Below are positions 56,757-64,000 of a DNA stretch of 64,000 bases, in pieces; the first letter of the stretch is position 1, and the number at the start of each line of letters is the position of its first letter. The notes under the pieces were generated by a model that had not been told where the DNA came from, ran no database searches, and worked only from the letters and a program-made list of their open reading frames with translations. The position numbers were made by a program, and so were the translations under genes. This DNA comes from Candidatus Aquiluna sp. IMCC13023 (lineage in GTDB: Bacteria; Actinomycetota; Actinomycetes; Actinomycetales; Microbacteriaceae), in contig NZ_AJKR01000003.1 of NCBI RefSeq assembly GCF_000257665.1, positions 124,001 to 188,000 on the forward strand, read 5' to 3'.

Positions 56757-57521
56757 ATGAAATCAAACAGCAAGTTAGAAAATTACCAGGCAAAGCAAGA
56801 CCTCATTAGCAGTAGAGCCGTGAGGTCTAAAAAGGACAACCGCGTGTTCTTGGCGGTGGCGGCCGGAGCGGTTGCGCTGGCCTTCGCAGGGCAACTCGCA
56901 TATTTCTCATTTGGTCCAGGGGGCCAGGAGGCTGATCTTGCCGAGACTTCCGATCAGGTTGAAACGCCTGCTGATGCCACAGATGTGGATCCAACAGGTG
57001 TTCCCGATTTAGCTCTTGCCGAGGGCAGAGTGTGGAACGGTTCTCTAAACCTGAATGGCGAGGAGCTCACGTTTGACCTTGCCGGAGACCTAGCTCCTCA
57101 GGCAGTAGCCAACTTTGTTTCCCTTACCAAAAATGGCTTTTACGAAGACGTCAGCTGCCACCGACTTGTTACTTCAGGTATTTACGTTCTTCAGTGCGGC
57201 GACCCAAGCGGCGATGGCACCGGCGGGCCCGGTTACAACTGGGGTCCGATTGAAAACGCTCCCGAGGCGGACCTTTACACCGAGGGCGTCCTAGCAATGG
57301 CTCGTCGAGGTGGAGACGATAGCTCCATGGGCTCTCAGTTCTTCATTGTTTACCAAGATTCGACTATCCCGTCTGACGCAGTCGGTGGATACACCATCTT
57401 CGGTTCGATTACAGGAGGGTTGGATGCCGTAGAGGCGATCGCAGAGGCCGGCACAATTGACGGTTCTTCAGACGCATCTCCGCTAGATGAAGTATTGATA
57501 AGTTCTGTTTCGGTAGAGTAA
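56757..57521 (+). CDS. Membrane-anchored cyclophilin-type peptidyl-prolyl isomerase
   Basis: The 254-residue protein has a basic N-terminal tail, one membrane segment (about 28-50), an acidic linker and a cyclophilin domain (about 85-252). The catalytic Arg lies in SCHRLVTSGIYVLQCGDP, and SSMGSQFFIVYQDS matches the active-site strand. The domain should lie outside the membrane and speed proline isomerisation of secreted proteins. It starts with ATG after AGGGTGAG. This is the usual neighbour of relA in actinobacteria. Confidence 0.93.
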   Translation: MKSNSKLENYQAKQDLISSRAVRSKKDNRVFLAVAAGAVALAFAGQLAYFSFGPGGQEADLAETSDQVETPADATDVDPTGVPDLALAEGRVWNGSLNLNGEELTFDLAGDLAPQAVANFVSLTKNGFYEDVSCHRLVTSGIYVLQCGDPSGDGTGGPGYNWGPIENAPEADLYTEGVLAMARRGGDDSSMGSQFFIVYQDSTIPSDAVGGYTIFGSITGGLDAVEAIAEAGTIDGSSDASPLDEVLISSVSVE

Positions 57522-57544
57522 GACAAAACCAGTAGGAGCAACCC

Positions 57545-58759
57545 TTGACAAGCAGTGAATTCGGTCGCGTAGACGAGGCTAATAACGTCTACTTGATAGA
57601 CGGTGGGCAAGAGCGCATCGTCGGTCAATATCCAAACGTTCCAGCAGCAGATGCGCTGAGCTATTTCACACGAAAATTTGATGATCTAGCCGCCCAGGTT
57701 CGAACGCTGGAGCAGCGACTAGCAGCTGGTATCACGGATGCCAAAAGCCTAAAAACCACGCGCGAACACCTAAAGGCCGAGCTAGTTGAACCAAAGGCAG
57801 TCGGAAACGTTCAGAACTTGCGTGATCGGGTTGAGGCGGTTACCGGACTAATTGATGCAACCAGTGCCAAGGCCAACGAAGAACGCGCTGCAGCAAATGA
57901 GCTTGCAATGGCAGCCAAGGAAGAGATAGCTGCCAGGGCAGAAGCGATGGTGGCCAATCTCGGCGGGATCAACTGGAAAAAGTCGGCCGTTGAGATGACT
58001 GAGTTGTTTGAGCGTTGGCAAAAACTTCAGAAGGAAGGCCCTAAGGTTCCCAAGGCCAAGACCGACCCGATTTGGAAGCGCTTTTCCCAAGCCCGCGCGA
58101 AGTTCGAGCAGGGCCGCCGTGCGTTTTTCGCTAACTTGGATGGTTCGTTCAAGGAAGCCAAGGCCGAGAAAACCTCGCTTGTAGAAAGCGCTAAGGCCCT
58201 CCTCGCAAAGGGTGCTGGCGCAACTGATCAATACAAGAAGCTTCAGAATCAATGGAAACTGGCTGGCAAGGCCGGTAAGGCAGAAGAGGCGCTCTGGAAA
58301 GAGTTCCGCGCCGCTGGCGACGCCATTTTCGCTGCCAAGAAGGCCGAGGACGCCGAGATTGAAACTAGCCAAAAGGCGAATCTTGAGCAGAAGGTTGCCC
58401 TCAACCTTGAGATTGAGGCGCTGAATTTCGATGACATTGAGTCAGCAAAGAAGTCCCTGGCCAACATCCAGGCGCGATGGGAAAAGATTGGACACATCCC
58501 TCGCGACCAGGTGAGAAAAATTGAAGACCCAATTAGAAAAGCAGAGAAGAAGATTGCAGATGCTGCTGCCGACGCATGGCGACGATCTGATCCAGCTGCA
58601 AAAGCACGCTCGAATTCTCTAGTCTCGCAACTTGAGGAAGCGATTGCGGGTCTTGAAAAGAGCCTCGAGCTGGCTAAGCCCGAGAAGAAAAAAGAAATTG
58701 AAGAGCAAATAACCGCTCGCAAGGCCTGGTTGTTAGCTGCATCTCAAGCGGTCGACTAG
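57545..58759 (+). CDS. DUF349-repeat protein
   Basis: The 404-residue protein is mostly helical and Lys/Glu/Ala-rich. Three DUF349-like modules are visible (about 137-200, 218-266 and 298-345), with the recurring Trp pattern in LFERWQKLQKEGP, LQNQWKLAGKAG and IQARWEKIGHIP. It starts with TTG, AGGAG 6 bases upstream, 23 bases after the cyclophilin. Function is unknown; no enzyme motif is evident. It ends 2 bases from the convergent rel gene. Confidence 0.88.
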   Translation: MTSSEFGRVDEANNVYLIDGGQERIVGQYPNVPAADALSYFTRKFDDLAAQVRTLEQRLAAGITDAKSLKTTREHLKAELVEPKAVGNVQNLRDRVEAVTGLIDATSAKANEERAAANELAMAAKEEIAARAEAMVANLGGINWKKSAVEMTELFERWQKLQKEGPKVPKAKTDPIWKRFSQARAKFEQGRRAFFANLDGSFKEAKAEKTSLVESAKALLAKGAGATDQYKKLQNQWKLAGKAGKAEEALWKEFRAAGDAIFAAKKAEDAEIETSQKANLEQKVALNLEIEALNFDDIESAKKSLANIQARWEKIGHIPRDQVRKIEDPIRKAEKKIADAAADAWRRSDPAAKARSNSLVSQLEEAIAGLEKSLELAKPEKKKEIEEQITARKAWLLAASQAVD

Positions 58760-58761
58760 AC

Positions 58762-60987
58762 CTAGCTGCTTTTCACTCGATACACGTCGTAGACAGCTTC
58801 GACTCTCCGGACTTGGTTTAGAACGTGATCCAGATGTGATGGGTCAGCCATCTCAAAGACGAACTTGCTAATAGCGACCCTGTCCTTGCCGGTTGAGACC
58901 GATGCGTTCAGGATGTTCACGTGGCTTTCGGTTAGCACTCGGGTTACATCGCTAAGCAGACCAGATCGATCTAAAGCCTCAATCTGAATCTGAACCATGA
59001 ACACTCCCCTGGCTTCATCAGCCCAGGAAACTTCAACGATCCTCTCTTTTGCAAGAGATTGCACATTTTTACAGTCCGTTCGGTGTACCGAAACTCCCTC
59101 CCCACGGGTAATGAAACCAGTTATCTCGTCACCAGGAACCGGGGTGCAGCATCTAGCCATCTTTGACATGACATCTGGATCGCCCTTGACTAAAACCCCT
59201 TGAGATTCATTTCTCCGTTGACGAAGAGACTTAGGTACCTGTATCGGTAACTCCTCGGTGATAGCTTCTGGAGTCAGTCCCTCAAGCTGCTTTAGCCTGT
59301 CGATGACCGTACCGACGGTTAGCTGGCCCTGGCCTATCGCATTGAACAGCGCTTGAATCCCCACCAAACCATGCTCTTCGGCAAGCTTTGTCAGTGAATC
59401 CGATGACATAAGCGATTGAACAGGGAGACCTTTTCGTCGAAGCCCGCGAGCCAGAGCTTCTTTACCGTCCTCGGTAGCGATTTCCTTGCGCTCTTGGGCA
59501 AACCAGTGCTTTATCTTTGCGCGCGCTCCAGGGGAAGCCACAAAGTTCAACCAGTCCTTGCTAGGCCCGGCGGATTCTGATCGCGAAGTTAGGACTTCTA
59601 CCGAATCACCAGCTTGTAGTTTGCTTTCCAGAGGCACCAGACGGCTGTTAACCTTTGCGCCAATTGTCTTATGACCGACTTCCGTGTGGACCGCGTAAGC
59701 GAAGTCCACCGGTGTCGATCCGGCGGCTAGTCCCACAACTTTGCCCTTAGGCGTGAAGACATAAAGCTCCTTGGCGCCAATTTCGAATCGAAGATTATCC
59801 AGGAATTCCCCCGGGTCTGCGGTCTCCTCTTGCCAGTCTGAAAGTTGCTTCATCCAGGCGAAATCGACTTCCTTCTCGCTCTTTCCAGATTGCGCCTTGT
59901 ACTTCCAGTGGGCCGCCACGCCGAACTCAGCTCGCTGATGCATCTCAAGGGTTTTTATCTGTATCTCAACTGCTCTGCCGTCTGGGCCGACAACTGTCGT
60001 ATGCAGCGACTGATAAAGATTAAACTTCGGCATCGCTACGTAGTCTTTGAATCTGCCCGGTAGCGGCGACCAGCGGGCGTGTATGGCACCCAGAGCCGCA
60101 TAGCAGTCTTTTACGCTTGCAACTATCACTCGCACACCCACAAGGTCGTAGATGTCGTCAAACTCTCTTCCTCGAAGAACCATCTTTTGGTAGATCGAGT
60201 AGTACTGCTTAGGTCGTCCGTCAATCTTTGACTTGACCTTGCCGTTTCGAAGCTCGGAGGAAATCTCGTCTATTACGTTTTGCGTGTAGTCGGATCTCAA
60301 AGGGTTTCTTTGACCAACCAGCGAGACGATCTCTTCGTAAACCTTCGGATAGAGCACGCTGAAACTAATATCTTCAAGCTCAACTTTCATCGTTGAAATA
60401 CCCAAGCGGTGCGCTAGTGGCGCGTAGATTTCCAGTGTTTCCTGCGCCTTTTTTCTCGCGGACTCGGGGCTCACAAATCCCCAGGTTCTCGCATTGTGAA
60501 GTCTGTCCGCAAGCTTGATGACGAGGACTCTAACGTCCTTGCTCATGGCAACCACCATCTTGCGCATGGTTTCTGACTGCGCGCTGTCACCGAACTTGAC
60601 CTTGTCTAGTTTCGTGACCCCGTCGACCAGTAGCGCGACTTCGGGACCAAAGTCCTTCTCGAGGGCCTCTATCGAGTACTCAGTGTCCTCTACTGTGTCG
60701 TGCAGTAGGGCGGCCGCAATTGTTGCAGGCCCGGAGCCAAGGTCGGCAAGTATTCTGCCAACTGCTAGTGGGTGGGTTATGTACTGCTCCCCACTTTTTC
60801 TCAGCTGACCGGTGTGATACTTCTCGGCGTACTGAAAGGCCTTGTCAATTACGGCCAGGTCGGCTTTGGGGTGGTTTGTTCTGACTACACGAATCAGTGA
60901 AGCCAAGTCGGTGCCATACGAAGTGGAGGATTTTGTAAATATTTTAGGCAGACGAGAGCGAAGTGAACTGCTCTTCGCATCCGTCAT
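58762..60987 (-). CDS. relA: Bifunctional (p)ppGpp synthetase/hydrolase, Rel
   Basis: Rel makes and degrades (p)ppGpp in the stringent response. The 741-residue protein has an HD hydrolase domain with the HDTVED motif at 96-101, so hydrolase activity is likely. The synthetase domain includes DGRPKQYYSIYQKM and YQSLHTTV (about 250-365). TGS is at about 406-468, a Cys-rich region RCCTPVPGDE follows, and a C-terminal ACT domain begins near 663. It follows secF after 30 bases; apt, which often stands between them, is missing. Confidence 0.97.
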   Translation of the reverse strand: MTDAKSSSLRSRLPKIFTKSSTSYGTDLASLIRVVRTNHPKADLAVIDKAFQYAEKYHTGQLRKSGEQYITHPLAVGRILADLGSGPATIAAALLHDTVEDTEYSIEALEKDFGPEVALLVDGVTKLDKVKFGDSAQSETMRKMVVAMSKDVRVLVIKLADRLHNARTWGFVSPESARKKAQETLEIYAPLAHRLGISTMKVELEDISFSVLYPKVYEEIVSLVGQRNPLRSDYTQNVIDEISSELRNGKVKSKIDGRPKQYYSIYQKMVLRGREFDDIYDLVGVRVIVASVKDCYAALGAIHARWSPLPGRFKDYVAMPKFNLYQSLHTTVVGPDGRAVEIQIKTLEMHQRAEFGVAAHWKYKAQSGKSEKEVDFAWMKQLSDWQEETADPGEFLDNLRFEIGAKELYVFTPKGKVVGLAAGSTPVDFAYAVHTEVGHKTIGAKVNSRLVPLESKLQAGDSVEVLTSRSESAGPSKDWLNFVASPGARAKIKHWFAQERKEIATEDGKEALARGLRRKGLPVQSLMSSDSLTKLAEEHGLVGIQALFNAIGQGQLTVGTVIDRLKQLEGLTPEAITEELPIQVPKSLRQRRNESQGVLVKGDPDVMSKMARCCTPVPGDEITGFITRGEGVSVHRTDCKNVQSLAKERIVEVSWADEARGVFMVQIQIEALDRSGLLSDVTRVLTESHVNILNASVSTGKDRVAISKFVFEMADPSHLDHVLNQVRRVEAVYDVYRVKSS

Positions 60988-61017
60988 GTTTCCATCCTCT
61001 ATCGAATGGACTCAATT

Positions 61018-61992
61018 CTACGCGCGGCTGGCTACTACTTTGTCAGCGGCTTTCTTCAAAGTCGGCTCAGATTCGCGTAGGTGCGCATAAATCGGTGCTG
61101 CCAAGAAGATAGATGAGTAAGTTCCTACGATAGTTCCCACAAACAACGCCAAGGCGATGTCCCTCAGGGTTCCGGCGCCAAGCAGCAATGAACCTACGAA
61201 CAAGATCGAAGCCACCGGTAGCACAGCCACAACCGATGTGTTGATCGAACGAATCAATGTTTGGTTCACCGCAAGATTCACCATCTCGCCAAAAGTTCGA
61301 GTCTCCGAGTATTCAACTTCAAGGGTGTTCTCTCGAACCTTGTCGAACACGACAACCGTGTCATAAAGCGAGTACGCCAAAATAGTAAGGAATCCAATTA
61401 CCGCGGCCGGTGTGACCTCAAATCCAACACCGGCATAGATACCAGCGGTAAGAATAAGGTCGTGGGCGAGGGCCAAAACTGCCGCTACCGACATCTTCCA
61501 GCTTCTGAAGTAGACAGCAATCAACAGGGAAACAAGAATCAAAAAGACAATGAGTCCCATTAGGGCTTGATTGGTTACGTCAGCCCCCCAGTTTGGTCCA
61601 ATGAAGCTAGACGCCACAGCAGCATCGTCTAGCCCGTAGGCGTCGGCGAGAGCCAAGCGAACCCGCTCTGACTGCACGTCTTCGAGTTGCTCAGTCTGAA
61701 TCCGAATATCGGCGAGTCCTACGTCAGTCACGTTCACCTGTGAACCCGGTGCGATGTCTGAAATTACGTCCACCGCAAGCTGGTGTGGAAGTTCTTGCGA
61801 GTTTGTGAGCCTGAATTCAGAACCACCGCGGAACTCAATACCAAAGTTGAATCCACCGCGTGCTACGGGCAGCAACAATGCCAAGATGACTGCCACGGCA
61901 CCGATGATGTACCAGGTCTTTCTGCGCGCTACAAAATTAAAGCTGCGCTCACCTGAGTAAAGCTGGTTTCCGAAATCTCTTGCCCTACTCAT
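61018..61992 (-). CDS. secF: Protein translocase subunit SecF
   Basis: SecF works with SecD to drive late stages of protein export using the proton gradient. From ATG 61992 the protein has 324 residues and begins MSRARDFGNQLYSGERSF. It has one N-terminal and five C-terminal membrane segments, the GIEFRGGSEF motif, and SLYDTVVVFDKVRE. GGGAG is upstream of the ATG. The frame runs further upstream but is inside secD; the ATG overlaps the secD stop by 8 bases. Confidence 0.96.
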   Translation of the reverse strand: MSRARDFGNQLYSGERSFNFVARRKTWYIIGAVAVILALLLPVARGGFNFGIEFRGGSEFRLTNSQELPHQLAVDVISDIAPGSQVNVTDVGLADIRIQTEQLEDVQSERVRLALADAYGLDDAAVASSFIGPNWGADVTNQALMGLIVFLILVSLLIAVYFRSWKMSVAAVLALAHDLILTAGIYAGVGFEVTPAAVIGFLTILAYSLYDTVVVFDKVRENTLEVEYSETRTFGEMVNLAVNQTLIRSINTSVVAVLPVASILFVGSLLLGAGTLRDIALALFVGTIVGTYSSIFLAAPIYAHLRESEPTLKKAADKVVASRA

Positions 61993-63670
61993 CGTGATCT
62001 CCCTGACCCGCCAAAGCTTTTCGCTCGGCAATTGTCTGTCGTTTTTGTGCTTCCTTTGAAGACTTTTCGGCCTTGCCGCCGGCTAGTGACTTGGACACCT
62101 TGAATTCGCCTCGTCCTTTATAGGAAACCTCTCTGGCTGAAAGATCAAATCCAGAGAAACGGTGACCCGAGGCGAAGAACTTGTTTCTGGCCAGCAGCTG
62201 AACTAGTGGATGGGTGAACATGGTCACTACCAAGAGGTCAATCAAGGTTGTTAGACCCAAGGTGAACGCGAAGCCGCGAACCGAAGAGCTTGTTAGCAAG
62301 TAGAGGACTACCGCTGCTGTAAAGCTAACGGCGTCTGAGATCAAGATTGTGCGTATTGCTCGCTTCCAACCAGCCTCGACTGCGCTTTCTAGATTTCTAC
62401 CGTCTCGCAGCTCGTCCCTAATTCTTTCGAAGTAGACAATGAACGAGTCAGCGGTAATTCCAATAGCTACGATCAAACCGGCTACTCCAGCAAGTGAGAG
62501 CCTGTAGCCCTGTCGCCATGATAGGAACGCAATTGCTAGATACACCAAGAGCGCGGCCACAATTAGCGACCCAAGAACTACGGTAGCTAGACCGCGGTAC
62601 TGGAAGGCCATGTAGATAATCACGAAGATTAGACCGATTAGTCCGGCTAGCAGTCCGGAACGAAGAGATTCTGATCCAAGAGTCGCAGAGATGTTCTCCT
62701 GAGACTGAACTTCAAACCCAATCGGTAGCGCACCGTACTTCAACTGATCAGCCAAAACCGTTGCGGATTCTTGAGTGAATGATCCTGTTATTTGAGCCTG
62801 ACCATTCGTGATAACTGCGTTCGTCGATGGAGCTGTAATCACCAGGCCGTCAAGAGTGATGGCAAATTGATTCCCCGGACTTTGAAGTCCAAAGAGTCTT
62901 GAGGTAACCAAACCGAACGCATCGGAGCCAGTCCCATCGAATTCTAAGTTGACTGCCCACGTGTTGGTGCTTGCACCTGTTTGAGTGGTCACTGTTCCAG
63001 CAGTGGCGTCTGAGATGTTAGCTCCCTGCACTTCTACCGGACCAAGGATGTACTTATAGAGTGACAGTTCGTCGCAAGTCACAAGACCTACAGTCGGATC
63101 ATCCACTTGTCCTGGTCCTCTAAACGGTAATGAACAGTCCAAGTTTTCAAATTGAGCCTGAAGACGCTCGGTTATCCAGGCAGCATCGCTGGCGTTCACT
63201 GGCGTGGTAGCCGTCACATCGCTGAAAGTTTCAAGGTCTACTGGAAGTGCGCCCTCAGCAGCAGGTGCAGAGATGCCCTGAACAATTACCGGCCGAAACT
63301 CAAGCAATGCGCTTGCCTTTATAAGTTGAAGAGTAGTTGCGTCTGGAGTCCCTGGAATTGCAACAACAATGTTTTGATTACCCTGAATCGAAACCTGCGC
63401 TTCTCCAACTCCGGATCCATCGATTCTCTGTCGAATGATGGTCACGGCCTGAGTTAGCTGCTCAGAACTTGCTTGGTCACCTTCGGCAATGGTGGGGGTC
63501 AGAATAATCTGGGTTCCGCCCTGAAGGTCAAGTCCCAACTCAGGTGCATATGATGCGCCGGGCTGAACCGTAGCTACACCCCAAACCATTAGCCCAATGA
63601 AGAAGACTGCAATACCGGTCAGCCATGAGAGCTTCCGTCTAGCGGATGTTGTAGTGGTGTTCTCAGCCAA
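61985..63670 (-). CDS. secD: Protein translocase subunit SecD
   Basis: The 561-residue partner of SecF has an N-terminal membrane segment (about 15-35), a large extracytoplasmic part and five C-terminal membrane segments. The DLQGGTQIIL motif and the conserved GITADSFIVYFERI in the membrane region identify it. The basic C-terminal tail (about 510-561) is typical of actinobacteria. The TTG start lies 2 bases after yajC. Confidence 0.97.
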   Translation of the reverse strand: MAENTTTTSARRKLSWLTGIAVFFIGLMVWGVATVQPGASYAPELGLDLQGGTQIILTPTIAEGDQASSEQLTQAVTIIRQRIDGSGVGEAQVSIQGNQNIVVAIPGTPDATTLQLIKASALLEFRPVIVQGISAPAAEGALPVDLETFSDVTATTPVNASDAAWITERLQAQFENLDCSLPFRGPGQVDDPTVGLVTCDELSLYKYILGPVEVQGANISDATAGTVTTQTGASTNTWAVNLEFDGTGSDAFGLVTSRLFGLQSPGNQFAITLDGLVITAPSTNAVITNGQAQITGSFTQESATVLADQLKYGALPIGFEVQSQENISATLGSESLRSGLLAGLIGLIFVIIYMAFQYRGLATVVLGSLIVAALLVYLAIAFLSWRQGYRLSLAGVAGLIVAIGITADSFIVYFERIRDELRDGRNLESAVEAGWKRAIRTILISDAVSFTAAVVLYLLTSSSVRGFAFTLGLTTLIDLLVVTMFTHPLVQLLARNKFFASGHRFSGFDLSAREVSYKGRGEFKVSKSLAGGKAEKSSKEAQKRQTIAERKALAGQGDHDE

Positions 63671-63672
63671 AG

Positions 63673-63927
63673 CTAGTTCTCCTCAGAAGTCTGGATTGCT
63701 CTTACTGCTTGCTTAAGCACCTTGAGCTTCGTACCCGGCGTGGTCTCTATCTCTAGGTCGTCTTCGCCAATGGCAATGACTTTTCCCTTGATACCCGCGT
63801 GGAGAATAACGTTTGACCCAACCTGAAGAGTCTCAACTAGATTCGCCGCGTCGCGCTTTCGCTTCCTGTTCTGGTTTACCAGCAACAGAATCATGGCGGC
63901 AAGAACCGCTAATAGTATTAAATCCAA
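63673..63927 (-). CDS. yajC: Preprotein translocase accessory protein YajC
   Basis: YajC is a small partner of SecDF. The 84-residue protein has one N-terminal membrane segment, a basic loop (NQNRKRKRDA) and the conserved LQVGSNVILHAGIKGKVIAI. The start is TTG. The frame stays open upstream to the window end but has no earlier start codon. yajC-secD-secF is the standard order. Confidence 0.92.
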   Translation of the reverse strand: MDLILLAVLAAMILLLVNQNRKRKRDAANLVETLQVGSNVILHAGIKGKVIAIGEDDLEIETTPGTKLKVLKQAVRAIQTSEEN

Positions 63928-63983
63928 GGTTTTCCTAACCGATTGGTACCCCGAAATTATAGGGCTTAGATGAAAAACTTGCT

Positions 63984-63998
63984 CTACTGAATCCCTAA
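63984..63998 (-). CDS. Possible last codons of an upstream gene (ruvB by synteny)
   Basis: One minus-strand frame reads Leu-Gly-Ile-Gln-stop. In actinobacteria ruvB normally precedes yajC and ends with a segment like HLG plus a few residues. This is a weak assignment because only four codons are visible; the strand also contains TATAAT at about 63959-63964 that could be a promoter for yajC. Confidence 0.3.
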   Translation of the reverse strand, partial: LGIQ

Positions 63999-64000
63999 AT

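Noticed and set aside
1-64000. Mobile elements, CRISPR arrays, prophage, defence or biosynthetic novelty clusters
   Set aside because: Every stretch is filled by recognised housekeeping genes in conserved order; no repeats, integrases, transposases or foreign-looking islands were seen.

Overview
The window is ordinary chromosome from an actinobacterium. Gene order, protein type and a base composition of roughly half G+C (by eye) suggest a small-genome, low-GC member of the Microbacteriaceae, such as the freshwater or marine Luna lineage (Rhodoluna/Aquiluna-like). That placement is inferred from synteny and composition; no rRNA is present. I count 58 protein genes (one cut at the left edge) and one tRNA. 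No gap between genes exceeds about 130 bases, and I see no mobile element, phage, CRISPR array, toxin-antitoxin pair, integron or defence system.

Layout. Positions 1-7467 (minus strand) hold coaE, uvrB, uvrA, uvrC and the first codons of rapZ, covering coenzyme A synthesis and nucleotide excision repair. rpsA and polA follow on the same strand, each ending in an intrinsic terminator. A plus-strand hotdog thioesterase faces an ANTAR response regulator (pdtaR-like) tail to tail. A tRNA-Leu(CAA) and pyruvate kinase share a bidirectional terminator near 13,020.

From about 13.0 to 55.4 kb lie 42 consecutive minus-strand genes, mostly with 1, 4 or 8 base overlaps or gaps under 20 bases. In transcription order they are rpsD, two small membrane proteins, alaS, ruvX, mltG, the shikimate genes (aroE, aroC, aroK, aroB, aroQ), efp, nusB, the pyrimidine genes (pyrR, pyrB, pyrC, a PH-like membrane protein, carA, carB, pyrF), gmk, rpoZ, coaBC, metK, priA, fmt, rsmB, rpe, hisE, hisG, hisF, hisI, trpE, two small trp-linked membrane proteins, trpC, trpB, trpA, lgt, gltB, gltD and pyk. 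The clearest regulatory element inside is a PyrR-binding RNA loop directly upstream of the pyrR ribosome binding site.

The right end carries rarA, a plus-strand pair (membrane-anchored cyclophilin and a DUF349 protein), then the stringent-response enzyme Rel, secF, secD and yajC on the minus strand, and possibly the last codons of ruvB.

Functionally the region joins translation (rpsD, alaS, efp, rpsA, fmt), aromatic, tryptophan and histidine synthesis, de novo UMP synthesis, nitrogen assimilation (gltBD), DNA repair and secretion. I found no convincing new system. The most useful observations are regulatory RNA sites, small conserved membrane proteins without a known function, and genes expected by synteny that are missing here (mihF, riboflavin genes, apt).
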